A stretch of DNA of 64,000 nucleotides, taken from positions 31,653-95,652 of the forward strand of contig NZ_FQYW01000013.1 in NCBI RefSeq assembly GCF_900141865.1. Reading direction: 5' to 3'. This DNA comes from Anaerovibrio lipolyticus DSM 3074 (GTDB lineage Bacteria > Bacillota > Negativicutes > Selenomonadales > Selenomonadaceae). This document shows positions 8,021 to 16,060 of the stretch, one piece after another. Each line of letters starts with the position of its first letter. Position 1 is the stretch's first letter. Under the pieces are notes generated by a model, which was not told the origin of the DNA, did no database searches, and saw nothing but the letters and a program-made list of their open reading frames with translations. A program made the translations under genes and the position numbers.

Positions 8021-8608
8021 ATGATCTGGTTCCTGTATGCGCCGGTTGCGGTGCTGACTTACATACTGTGTTTGATTACCAACCCATTGGTTATCCTTTT
8101 CTGTGATGAGAACGGGGAGCTGCATGGGTTTTTACATTTATGGCAGACCTGGGATGATTCCTGTGACTCCTTGTTCTTCATGAGAGAGGTGTGTCCATCA
8201 TTTCTGGACTATGACTATGACAAGCATTATGAGTGCAGGGAACAGCAGATAGAGGGTAATAGGACACGGTTGGTGTCTATATCCAAGGGCGTGCCTTTTT
8301 CCTTTGTTGGGCGGATACAGAGATACTTCTGTAGACTCTGGTGGTTGACCCGTAACTGCGGTTACGGGTTTGCCTATGAATGGCTGAGTAAGGATGTAGT
8401 CATTAAGAATGTAAGAACTCTTTATAAGGACGATTACACCGTTGCCTATTATGATCCGGAGAGTCACGCCTGGACATTATCAAGCGACCAACCTATTATC
8501 CAGGGCTTTCTTAGATGGGAAGTTTACCTTGGTTGGAAAATACCGGTGTGGGCTAGTGGAAAGTGCAGGGCTATGATAGCCATAAGGGCTGTTTTTAGAT
8601 TTGAATAG
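8021..8608 (+). CDS. Phage protein with N-terminal membrane span, unknown function
   Basis: A 195-residue protein starting at ATG 8021, with GGAGG 7 nt upstream. Residues 1-25 form one hydrophobic span (FLYAPVAVLTYILCLITNPL). The rest is soluble, rich in aromatic residues and Cys. It sits between the late terminator and the terminase genes, a spot often taken by a conserved phage membrane protein of unknown role. Not recognised further. Confidence 0.65.
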   Translation: MIWFLYAPVAVLTYILCLITNPLVILFCDENGELHGFLHLWQTWDDSCDSLFFMREVCPSFLDYDYDKHYECREQQIEGNRTRLVSISKGVPFSFVGRIQRYFCRLWWLTRNCGYGFAYEWLSKDVVIKNVRTLYKDDYTVAYYDPESHAWTLSSDQPIIQGFLRWEVYLGWKIPVWASGKCRAMIAIRAVFRFE

Positions 8609-8674
8609 CTACTGGATTCCCAGTAGAGGAATTTCGCGATGGCAGGACTTAACCAAGGGCATGGTGGTCCTGCC
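8609..8674 (+). other. Two stem-loops just upstream of terS
   Basis: The first is CTACTGG/CCAGTAG (8609-8615 with 8620-8626). The second pairs GGCAGGAC (8641-8648) with GTCCTGCC (8667-8674), with nested ACCA/TGGT. Both lie in the 94-bp gap before the small terminase gene, where packaging (pac/cos) signals or a translational control hairpin can lie. Function unproven. Confidence 0.45.
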
Positions 8675-8716
8675 AATATAAAACATGAAAGGTGGTGGAA
8701 CCATGGCCAAAGATGA
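8639..8716 (+). CDS. Possible 25-residue peptide overlapping terS start
   Basis: ATG 8639 to TGA 8714-8716 encodes MAGLNQGHGGPANIKHERWW and five more residues. AGAGGA stands 9-10 nt upstream, so translation is plausible, and the stop overlaps the terS start region. It may be a leader peptide or chance. The same DNA forms a long hairpin (8641-8674). Confidence 0.25.
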   Translation: MAGLNQGHGGPANIKHERWWNHGQR

Positions 8717-9143
8717 ATATGGACTGACACCAAAGCAGCGTGCCTTTTGCGACTATTACATTGCGAACCATGGCAACGCTACCCAGGCTGCAAAGGATGC
8801 GGGTTACAACTGCAAGAGTGATTTAGCTTTCCGCTCTCAGGGTACTGAAAACCTCACAAAACCCAACATTGTGGCTTATCTTGACCTTGTATCTAAGGAA
8901 GCTGCAGCCAAAAGACTTGTGGGCAAGGATGAGGCGCTGGAGATCCTCTCCGGCATAGCTAGGGGCCAAAAGGATCCGAACTCAGAGGATGAGGTGCCAT
9001 ATTCGGTACGCGCCAAGGCGGCGGAGTTGCTCTTGAAAGTGTACGGTGCGTTCATAGACAAGGTTGAAATATCCGGCAATGTGGGTATTGCCGCAGAACT
9101 TGATGAGGCTTGGAGGCGGGTGAAAGAACATGACAAGGACTGA
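8703..9143 (+). CDS. terS: Terminase small subunit
   Basis: A 146-residue small terminase of the Terminase_2 type. It recognises phage DNA and feeds it to the large subunit for packaging. N-terminal helix-turn-helix: LTPKQRAFCDYYIANHGNAT followed by QAAKDAGY (residues about 7-35), the family signature. The ATG at 8703 follows AAGGTGGTGG and removes six spurious upstream residues. It overlaps terL by 14 bp. Confidence 0.88.
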   Translation: MAKDEYGLTPKQRAFCDYYIANHGNATQAAKDAGYNCKSDLAFRSQGTENLTKPNIVAYLDLVSKEAAAKRLVGKDEALEILSGIARGQKDPNSEDEVPYSVRAKAAELLLKVYGAFIDKVEISGNVGIAAELDEAWRRVKEHDKD

Positions 9144-10581
9144 CATGCTGGCGCTGGTAGATGCGCTGGCCCAGTTCCGGCATGACCCGCTGGGCTTTGT
9201 GCTCTTTGCCTTCCCATGGGGCAAGGGCGAACTCAAAGGCAAGAAGGGCCCGGAAGAATGGCAGCGGAAACTGCTCATTGATATCCGGGATGGATTAAAG
9301 ACACCGAACGAGGTAATCCGGGAGGCGGTTACCAGTGGCCACGGTATTGGTAAGTCAACCGTGGTGGCTTGGATCGTCCTCTGGGGCATTTCTACTTTTC
9401 CGGATACGCGTGGTGTAGTAACTGCCAATACAGATACCCAGCTTAAGACCAAGACCTGGCCGGAGCTGATGAAGTGGTATAACCGGTTTATTGGCAAGGA
9501 ACTGTTTGTATGTACGGCAACAGCAATATTCTCCGCTGAGGAGTCACACCAAAAGAACTGGCGTATAGACGCCATTCCGTGGAGTGAATCTAATCCGGAG
9601 GCTTTTGCCGGTCTGCATAATCAGGGCAAAAGAATAATTCTGATATTCGATGAGGCGTCCGCTATTCCAAATATCATTTGGGAAGTATCAGAGGGCGCTA
9701 TGACTGATGCCGATACGGAGATTATCTGGGCGGTATTCGGTAACCCTACAAGAAATACGGGCCGCTTCTTTGACTGCTTCCACAGGGACCGGGCATTTTG
9801 GAACACGCACCGGGTGGACAGCCGGGAAGTGTCCGTTTCAAATAAGTCTTTGATTAAACAATGGATAGAGAGCCGGGGGCTGGACAGTGACTTTGTGAAA
9901 GTCAGAGTGCTGGGAGAGTTTCCTTCCACATCAGAATTGCAGTTTATTCCCCGGCATTATGTTGATAGGGCAAGAGGGCGTAAAATACACCCTTCACAAT
10001 ATGATTTTGCTCCAGTGATTATCGGAGTAGACCCTGCCTGGACCGGAGGAGACGAAATAGCTATTGTAAAGCGTCAAGGATTGGCAGGGTCTATTCTTGC
10101 TACATTTTCAAAAAACGATGATGATTTTCAGATGGCCAACCGCATTGCCCAGCTGGAGGATGAACACCAGGCGGATGCGGTCATAATAGATATGGGTTAC
10201 GGTACCGGTATTTACTCGGCAGGCAAGCACCTTGGAAGGGATTGGCTGCTGGTGAACTTCGCGGAAAAGTCGCCAAATGTCGGGTATTATAATCTCCGCG
10301 CCTATGGTTGGGGGCGGATGAAGAACTGGCTCTTTGAGGGCGGGTGCATTCCGGACGATCAGCAGTTATGTGATGATCTTATCGGGCCTGAGACTAAACC
10401 GCGGGATGATGGCAAGATACAGCTTGAATCCAAGGAGTCCATGAAAAAGCGTGGGCTGGCATCGCCTAACCGGGCGGATGCATTTGCCATAACCTTTATG
10501 CGTGAGGTCAGGAAGAAAGAAGATAAATGCCAGCTCCAATGGGCAAACGGGCAGGCTTATGACTTATTCGGAGGTGTTTAA
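9130..10581 (+). CDS. terL: Terminase large subunit
   Basis: A 483-residue packaging motor and nuclease. ATPase: Walker A SGHGIGKST (residues 69-77) and Walker B ILIFDEAS with Asp174-Glu175. The RNase H-like nuclease begins at GVDPAW (Asp301), continues with VIIDMGYGTG (Asp354) and ends at NRADAFAI near the C-terminus, giving the acidic triad. Length is normal. It is coupled to terS by overlap and followed 3 bp later by a small gene ahead of the portal. Confidence 0.93.
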   Translation: MTRTDMLALVDALAQFRHDPLGFVLFAFPWGKGELKGKKGPEEWQRKLLIDIRDGLKTPNEVIREAVTSGHGIGKSTVVAWIVLWGISTFPDTRGVVTANTDTQLKTKTWPELMKWYNRFIGKELFVCTATAIFSAEESHQKNWRIDAIPWSESNPEAFAGLHNQGKRIILIFDEASAIPNIIWEVSEGAMTDADTEIIWAVFGNPTRNTGRFFDCFHRDRAFWNTHRVDSREVSVSNKSLIKQWIESRGLDSDFVKVRVLGEFPSTSELQFIPRHYVDRARGRKIHPSQYDFAPVIIGVDPAWTGGDEIAIVKRQGLAGSILATFSKNDDDFQMANRIAQLEDEHQADAVIIDMGYGTGIYSAGKHLGRDWLLVNFAEKSPNVGYYNLRAYGWGRMKNWLFEGGCIPDDQQLCDDLIGPETKPRDDGKIQLESKESMKKRGLASPNRADAFAITFMREVRKKEDKCQLQWANGQAYDLFGGV

Positions 10582-10584
10582 GAT

Positions 10585-10923
10585 ATGTGTGATGTTGTAT
10601 CGGCAGTAATTGGTTCTGCAATACTGGGATATGGTGCCAGTAGACAGCAGGCAGCTGCAGCAGAGGAATCAGCAAGGGCCCAGAGAGAAGCAGCGCAGGC
10701 ACAGGTTCAGGCCGCAAAGGAAGCAGCGGCAAAGCCAGCAAGTGCTACTGAGGCGGCTCGCAATGTTTCCGCAGCGGTTCAGCAGAACAGGAGAAGAATT
10801 GCAGGGGCGCAGGGTATGGGCTCCACTATCACTGGTGCAGGCCAGCAGTACAGCAGTGGCCTTGGCTCAGGTGCTGTTGCAGCTTCTTCCGGCACTCAGT
10901 TAAAGAGTGGCTTGGGAGCGTGA
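10585..10923 (+). CDS. Small Ala/Gln-rich phage protein between terL and portal
   Basis: A 112-residue low-complexity protein. A short hydrophobic N-terminus (VVSAVIGSAILGYGAS) is followed by an Ala/Gln/Glu-rich helix and a Gly/Ser-rich tail. This resembles small T7-like core or ejection proteins in style, but no family is recognised. It fits tightly between terL (3 bp) and the portal gene (4 bp), so it is probably a virion or head-assembly component. Confidence 0.55.
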   Translation: MCDVVSAVIGSAILGYGASRQQAAAAEESARAQREAAQAQVQAAKEAAAKPASATEAARNVSAAVQQNRRRIAGAQGMGSTITGAGQQYSSGLGSGAVAASSGTQLKSGLGA

Positions 10924-10927
10924 TAGT

Positions 10928-12613
10928 ATGCCGGAATTTACAAAAAGAAAAAAGATAGAGGCCAGATATAAGCAGATGAAGCAGGATGCAGATAATTGGC
11001 TTCCTGTATGGAAAGATCTGAAACAATGGGGAAATCCTACCAGAGGCTTCTTCGATGGTGATGACCCGCGTCAGGCGAGGAAAATAGATCATAAACGCAT
11101 TCTGAATAACAAGTTTATTCGCGCCCTGAGAACATCATCAGCGGGTCTTCATAGCGGGCTGACTTCTCCAAGCCGTCCATGGTTCCAGCTGACAGTTGGT
11201 GACCCAGAGCTTGCCAAGGATGCAAGGGTGATGGCGTGGCTGGATGATGTGGAGACCCGCATATATGCGGTATTCAACACCAGCAACATCTATAAAATCC
11301 TGCCAATGATGTATGCAGAACTGCTCCTATTTGGTACTGCAGCCGCCCCAATAGAAGAAAACTATGACAGGGTGTTTAACTGCAAGTCATTGACCTGTGG
11401 GCAGTATTTCCTTGATGTGGATGATAACGGTATGGTAAACACCTTTGCCCGCCGTATCAATATGAGTGTGGCTCAGCTGGTAAATGTATTCGGGCTGGAT
11501 AATGTTACTGAATCTATACGTAATGAGTACAAGGAAGACAAGCTGAATGTGATGCACACCATAGCGCACATTATTGAGCCAAATGATGACCGCATCAAAG
11601 GCCAGAGGGATTTTGCCAACAAACCATTCCGCTCAGTGTACTGGGTACCGGGGAATGATAACGAGCATGTTCTGAGGCTGGGCGGCTATGATGAGTTCCC
11701 TATTATTGCTCCACGTTGGGAGGTAACCAAGACCACAGATATTTATGGTGTATCACCTGCCATGTATGCCATGGGTGACCAGAAGTCGCTGCAGGAAATG
11801 GAGCGCAGGGGCCTTATGGGACTTGCCAAGATGGTTGACCCACCAGTAAATGTCAGTGGTAACGCCAAGGCTGTTAATACCATGCCGGGCGGCGTGAATC
11901 CATTTGATCCGGTAACAGCCGGAAGTGATACTGGGGCAAGGGCAACATACCAGGTAGCTATAGACTTCAATGCACTGGCGACTTATGTACAGCGTACGGA
12001 ACAGCGCATTGATGAAATGATGTATGTTGACCTCTTCAAGATGATTCTCAACAGTGAACAGACGCAGCCTATTACGGCCCGCGAAGTTGTTGAGAAGCAT
12101 GAGGAAAAGATGATGAACCTTGGCCCGGTGCTGGAGTCCATGAATCAGGAGCTTCATGCACCGCTTATCAAGAGAGTATTCAAAATCATGATGCGCGGAG
12201 GGCTCATTCCAGAGCCGCCACCTGAACTGAATCAGCAGATGCTGAAGGTAAATTTCATATCCGTTCTGGCTCAGGCACAGCAGATGGTAGCAACGACTTC
12301 CATCCAGCAGAGCCTCGGCTTTATCGGATCCGTGGCTGGTTTGTTCCCTGATGTAATTGATGTTGTGGATATTGATGAGGCGGCCATTGACTACATGCAG
12401 GCCAACGGTATGCCAGCTAAGTGCATCAGATCCAAAGAGGATATTGAGAATATTCGTCAGCAGAAGCAGCAGGCAATGCAGCAACAGCAGATGGCACAGG
12501 ATATGGGCGCTATGGTACAGGGTGCCAAGACATTGTCAGAGGCCAAGCTGGATGATAATAATGCTCTTGCTGCCATAACCGGCTTGGGAGGTGCTGGCAG
12601 TGGAGTTGTTTGA
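10928..12613 (+). CDS. Head-to-tail connector (T7 gp8-like portal)
   Basis: A 561-residue portal of the podovirus head-tail connector family. It forms the dodecameric ring through which DNA is packaged and ejected. Family features seen: the N-terminal helical region, the TSSAGLHSGLTSPSRPWF segment near residue 67, and WEVTKTTDIYGVSPAM before the Met/Gln-rich helical C-terminus that ends in a low-complexity QQ tail. ATG at 10928 is used; the open frame extends 21 bp upstream without a better start. The Bbp19-like gene overlaps its end. Confidence 0.92.
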   Translation: MPEFTKRKKIEARYKQMKQDADNWLPVWKDLKQWGNPTRGFFDGDDPRQARKIDHKRILNNKFIRALRTSSAGLHSGLTSPSRPWFQLTVGDPELAKDARVMAWLDDVETRIYAVFNTSNIYKILPMMYAELLLFGTAAAPIEENYDRVFNCKSLTCGQYFLDVDDNGMVNTFARRINMSVAQLVNVFGLDNVTESIRNEYKEDKLNVMHTIAHIIEPNDDRIKGQRDFANKPFRSVYWVPGNDNEHVLRLGGYDEFPIIAPRWEVTKTTDIYGVSPAMYAMGDQKSLQEMERRGLMGLAKMVDPPVNVSGNAKAVNTMPGGVNPFDPVTAGSDTGARATYQVAIDFNALATYVQRTEQRIDEMMYVDLFKMILNSEQTQPITAREVVEKHEEKMMNLGPVLESMNQELHAPLIKRVFKIMMRGGLIPEPPPELNQQMLKVNFISVLAQAQQMVATTSIQQSLGFIGSVAGLFPDVIDVVDIDEAAIDYMQANGMPAKCIRSKEDIENIRQQKQQAMQQQQMAQDMGAMVQGAKTLSEAKLDDNNALAAITGLGGAGSGVV

Positions 12614-12959
12614 TTATGACATGGATAGGGCTGAACAGCATGCCCGAAATAATCAGGAAAGACAAAGACAAGAGAATCTTATGCACGACCTTAAGAACCT
12701 GCTGAATGATGAAACATTCCGCAGGTTCTTGTGGTATGTACTTAGTCTTTGCAAGGTAATGGATAAATCTATGGATGTTAACCCCGTTATCATGGCGTTC
12801 CGGGAAGGACAGCGTGACATAGGCATACATATTATGCAGGAGGTTATGACCGCCGCCCCGGAGGCTTATGAGATTATGCGGGCTGAACATACGAAGCAGG
12901 CCGAAGAAGAGGCCGAAACATTAAAGATGATGATAAAGGAGGCAATTTTGCATGAGTGA
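12600..12959 (+). CDS. Bbp19-like phage head protein
   Basis: A 119-residue protein resembling the Bbp19 family of Bordetella phage BPP-1. The core runs DLKNLLNDETFRRFLWYVLS, then AFREGQRDIGIHIMQEV and APEAYEIM, a pattern of helix, REGQR and leucine-rich helix typical of the family. GTG at 12600 is chosen because GGGAG lies 9 nt upstream; GTG 12591 is too close to it. It overlaps the portal and scaffold genes, in the position of a head-assembly factor. Confidence 0.7.
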   Translation: MELFDYDMDRAEQHARNNQERQRQENLMHDLKNLLNDETFRRFLWYVLSLCKVMDKSMDVNPVIMAFREGQRDIGIHIMQEVMTAAPEAYEIMRAEHTKQAEEEAETLKMMIKEAILHE

Positions 12960-13617
12960 TGAAGCGAACACAACTACCAATGAAACTGAGGATAAGGGTT
13001 TACTGTCTGCTGGTAGTGAGGAGAATCAGGACAAGACTTCTGAGGATAAGGGTTTACTGTCTGGGGATGGTGATGGCGGCGAGGATAAAGCTGCTGAGGA
13101 TAACCAGAACACTGAGTCCAAGGAAGACCAGAAGGAGAAAGAGGGCACCGAGGAAGAGAAAAAGGAGTCTTCCAATGCTCCTGAAAAGTATGAGGATTTC
13201 AAGGTTCCAGAAGGCTTTACCTTCAATGAGGAGGCCTTAGGTGAATATAAGGATCTGGCCAAGGAACTGGATCTTAGTCAGGAAAAGGCTCAGAAACTGG
13301 TGGACTATCAGGTCAAGCTGATGCAGAAGCAACGGGATAATCTTGATGAGTTTGCCAAGAAGGAAGCTGCAACTTGGAAGGCTGAGACCAAAAAAGCATT
13401 CAGTGATAAAGAAATTGCTGATGCAGTAAGGGGGTTCAAGTCTGCACCGCAGGATGTACAGGATATGCTGGCAGCCTGTGGTTTTGAAAATCACAAGTCT
13501 TTTGTGGAGTTCTTTATGCACGTAGGGAGGTCCATTAAAGAAGATAAATTTGAAGAGGGTAAGCCAGGTGGCAAAGTTGAAAAGTCCGCCGCCAGTGTGC
13601 TTTACCCAGAACTTTAA
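12952..13617 (+). CDS. Capsid scaffolding protein
   Basis: A 221-residue, highly acidic protein that guides procapsid assembly before the coat gene. The N-terminal 75 residues are disordered, Glu/Asp/Lys-rich and contain a repeated EDKGLLS motif (residues about 13-19 and 31-37). The C-terminal half is helical, with FKVPEGFTF and LDLSQEKAQKLVDYQ, the segment seen in scaffolds of T7-like phages. It sits 20 bp upstream of the major capsid gene. Confidence 0.82.
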   Translation: MSDEANTTTNETEDKGLLSAGSEENQDKTSEDKGLLSGDGDGGEDKAAEDNQNTESKEDQKEKEGTEEEKKESSNAPEKYEDFKVPEGFTFNEEALGEYKDLAKELDLSQEKAQKLVDYQVKLMQKQRDNLDEFAKKEAATWKAETKKAFSDKEIADAVRGFKSAPQDVQDMLAACGFENHKSFVEFFMHVGRSIKEDKFEEGKPGGKVEKSAASVLYPEL

Positions 13618-13637
13618 TTAAGAGGAGGAGATAATCA

Positions 13638-14639
13638 ATGTCTAACGTAGTAGTTACTTTACAGGACATTGCCCGCCGTGAAGACCCCCAGGGTAAGATC
13701 GACAAGATTGCAGAAATCCTGACTGACACCAATGATGTGCTTCTGGATATGCACTGGCAGGAGGGCAATCTGCCAACTGGTCATAAGACCACCGTCCGCA
13801 CTGGTCTTCCAGATGTAACCTGGAGACTTCTGAACTATGGTGTTCAGGACAGCAAGTCCGCAACCCAGCAGATTACTGATACCTGTGGTATGCTGGAGGC
13901 TTATTCTGAGGTGGATAAGGCTTTGGCTGACCTCAATGGTAATACCGCAGAGTTCCGTCTTTCCGAGGACCGTGCATTTATTGAGGCTATGAATCAGGAG
14001 TTCTGCCGTGCTCTTATCTACGGTGATAAGTCCAAGCCAGAACAGTTTGTAGGTTTCGCGCCTCGCTATAATGCCACTTCCGGTGCTCCAAGTACCGCTA
14101 ATGTACTTGACGCAGGTGGTACTGGTTCCGACAATACTTCCATGTATCTGGTAGGTTGGGGCCCTAATACCGTATTTGGTATCTATCCAAAGGGTATGAA
14201 GGCAGGTCTTGACCATAGTGACCTGACCAAGGGTATGCCTGATGGTGTTACCTTGTTTGATGCCAATGGCGGTAAGTACCAGGGTTACCGCACTCACTAC
14301 AAGTGGTATGGCGGTCTGTGTGTACGTGACTGGAGATATGTAGTGCGTATTGCTAACATTGATGTCAGCGATCTGAGCAAGAATGCTTCCACTGGTGCTG
14401 ACCTCATCGACCTGATGGTACAGGCTGAGGAGCTTATGCCAAACAACGCAGAGGGTATTACCCGCATGAGTTTCCTGTGCAATAAGACTATCCGCAGCTT
14501 CCTGCGCCGCCAGATCATGAACAAGACCGTATATCAGCTCACTCAGGAGACTGTTGGTGGCAAGCGCGTTACCTATTTCGATGGTATTCCAGTTCGCCGC
14601 ACAGATGCAATCCTGAACACTGAGGCTCAGGTAGTATAA
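13638..14639 (+). CDS. Major capsid protein
   Basis: A 333-residue coat protein expected to adopt the HK97 fold. It starts at ATG 13638 behind GAGGAGG. It resembles the Bbp17-type capsid proteins of BPP-1-like podoviruses, with the segments LPTGHKTTVRTGLP, DRAFIEAMNQEFCRALIYGD, and a C-terminal FDGIPVRRTDAILNTE. The order scaffold, coat, Bbp16-like protein is the expected head cassette. No maturation protease gene is seen nearby. Confidence 0.88.
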   Translation: MSNVVVTLQDIARREDPQGKIDKIAEILTDTNDVLLDMHWQEGNLPTGHKTTVRTGLPDVTWRLLNYGVQDSKSATQQITDTCGMLEAYSEVDKALADLNGNTAEFRLSEDRAFIEAMNQEFCRALIYGDKSKPEQFVGFAPRYNATSGAPSTANVLDAGGTGSDNTSMYLVGWGPNTVFGIYPKGMKAGLDHSDLTKGMPDGVTLFDANGGKYQGYRTHYKWYGGLCVRDWRYVVRIANIDVSDLSKNASTGADLIDLMVQAEELMPNNAEGITRMSFLCNKTIRSFLRRQIMNKTVYQLTQETVGGKRVTYFDGIPVRRTDAILNTEAQVV

Positions 14640-14656
14640 GAAGGAGGTACAAACAG

Positions 14657-15046
14657 ATGATTCTCGATAAGGCTTTACAGCTTTCCAAGGAACAGGCCGT
14701 CACTGCTTCGGCGGCCTCTACTAATTATGTTGATTTGAAGACTGCAGGTGCAGCTTATGAACCGGTATTTGTCATTGCTATGGTAGACACTTCTTTTGCA
14801 ACGCTTACCTCTCTGACAATTACCATTCAGACAGCAACTGATTCTGCGTTTACTTCTCCTGAAACTCTTATCAGTTCCGGGGCTATTCCTGTTGCATCTC
14901 TTACAGCTGGAGCAGAAGTATTCAAGGAGCGTCTGCCAATCAAGACTAAGCGTTATGTCCGTGCTTACTACACTGTAACCGGTAGCAACGCAACTGCGGG
15001 TAAGATTACCTTGAACATGGCTAAGGATGTGAATATCGATGGATGA
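14657..15046 (+). CDS. Bbp16-like capsid cement protein
   Basis: A 129-residue beta-rich protein that resembles Bbp16, the trimeric cement protein of BPP-1-like capsids. The N-terminal [15 protein letters not shown] is characteristic of that family, and the C-terminal [14 protein letters not shown] strand follows. It lies 17 bp after the coat gene with an AAGGAGG ribosome site, as expected for a protein needed in stoichiometric amounts. It overlaps the next gene by 8 bp. Confidence 0.8.
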   Translation: MILDKALQLSKEQAVTASAASTNYVDLKTAGAAYEPVFVIAMVDTSFATLTSLTITIQTATDSAFTSPETLISSGAIPVASLTAGAEVFKERLPIKTKRYVRAYYTVTGSNATAGKITLNMAKDVNIDG

Positions 15047-15425
15047 GTTTATTGCTGTACGTGATAACTTTGGTTATGCTGGATCTTACTGGAAAGAGGG
15101 CGATGTTATCCAGGCATTTAAATGCCCTAATGAACATTTCATGCCATTAAAACAGTATCTTCAGAAAAAGAAGGTTGAGGCAGAAGCTAAGGCTAAAGCA
15201 TTGGCTGAGATTGAAGCAGAAGCAGAAGCAAAAGCTAGGGTTGAGGCTGAGACTGAAGCAGAAGCAGAAGCAAAAGCTAGGGTTGAGGCTGAGACTGAAG
15301 CAGAAGCAGAAGCAAAAGCTAGGGTTGAGGCTGAGACTGAGACTGAAGCAGAAGCAGAAGCGGTCAAGGAAGAAGCTCCAGTAAAGACCAATAAGGGCAA
15401 GGATTCCACCAGGAAAAAGAAGTAG
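15039..15425 (+). CDS. Phage head-region protein with tandem Ala/Glu repeats
   Basis: A 128-residue protein. Residues 1-45 form a small conserved-looking domain ([20 protein letters not shown]). Residues 46-110 are an Ala/Glu/Lys helix built from three exact 14-residue repeats ([14 protein letters not shown]), followed by a basic Lys-rich tail. The DNA repeats are exact, so the copy number may vary between strains. The helix should be a rigid coiled coil or single alpha-helix. Function unknown; a head or head-tail joining role is suggested by position. Confidence 0.6.
   Translation: MDEFIAVRDNFGYAGSYWKEGDVIQAFKCPNEHFMPLKQYLQKKKVEAEAKAKALAEIEAEAEAKARVEAETEAEAEAKARVEAETEAEAEAKARVEAETETEAEAEAVKEEAPVKTNKGKDSTRKKK
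15213..15338 (+). repeat. Three tandem 42-bp coding repeats
   Basis: Three identical 42-bp units, at 15213-15254, 15255-15296 and 15297-15338, encode 14 residues each. A partial fourth copy follows after a 6-bp GAGACT duplication. The multiple-of-three unit keeps the frame when copy number changes. Confidence 0.9.
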
Positions 15426-15443
15426 GATAAGGAGGGGCACGTT

Positions 15444-16055
15444 ATGCCAAATACCCTGGGCAAAACTGAGATATGTAATATTGCGCTGCGCCGTATTGGC
15501 GTACGGCCCGTAAATAATGTGGAGACTGATGTCAGCACTCCTGCAACTGAATTAAAAGCCGTTTGGTCTCTCGCGGTACACAGCGTACTGCGAGGGGCTG
15601 AATGGAATTTTGCAAGAAAGATTATCCCACTCGCAGAGCTTAATGAAGAAAAGGTTCTGGGGTGGGATTACTTATACCGCTATCCAAATGACTGTGCCGC
15701 CCTTTGGGCTATTGAGGACGAAAACAGTATCCGTAGCGGTGATCTGAAACACAAGTGGGAAAGCGTGCTTTCTCCAGAAACCAACCAGCAGGCCATAGCT
15801 ACGGACTGTCCGCAGGCGTATGGTCGTTATACAGCTTTGGTAGAGGATCCTACAAAGTGGGACAGCCAGTTTGTGGACTGCCTTGGCTGGAGGCTGGCTA
15901 TGGATGTCTGTCAGGCGTTGGCATCTGATACGGGATTATTCAATAAGTGCAGTCAGATGTATGCTGCCTGCCTGAGTGCTGCCCAGACTGCCAACAAGAC
16001 AGAGAAGTACAACGATGAGGAAATATATGGGTTCTTCGTCAATGCCAGGGGGTGA
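15444..16055 (+). CDS. Tail tubular protein A (T7 gp11-like adaptor)
   Basis: A 203-residue gatekeeper/adaptor that joins the portal to the tail nozzle in T7-like phages. Visible family features are the N-terminal EICNIALRRIGVRPVNN, the AVWSLAVHSVLRGAEWNFA helix and WDYLYRYPNDCAALW. Length matches gp11-type proteins. It is followed 5 bp later by the nozzle gene. Confidence 0.87.
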   Translation: MPNTLGKTEICNIALRRIGVRPVNNVETDVSTPATELKAVWSLAVHSVLRGAEWNFARKIIPLAELNEEKVLGWDYLYRYPNDCAALWAIEDENSIRSGDLKHKWESVLSPETNQQAIATDCPQAYGRYTALVEDPTKWDSQFVDCLGWRLAMDVCQALASDTGLFNKCSQMYAACLSAAQTANKTEKYNDEEIYGFFVNARG

Positions 16056-16060
16056 GGTAA

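Noticed and set aside
15213..15338. Possible CRISPR-like array
   Set aside because: The 42-bp units abut without spacers and are in frame in a coding gene.
15161..15538. Minus-strand Ser/Ala-rich open frame over the tandem repeats
   Set aside because: Low-complexity shadow of the Glu/Ala repeat gene.
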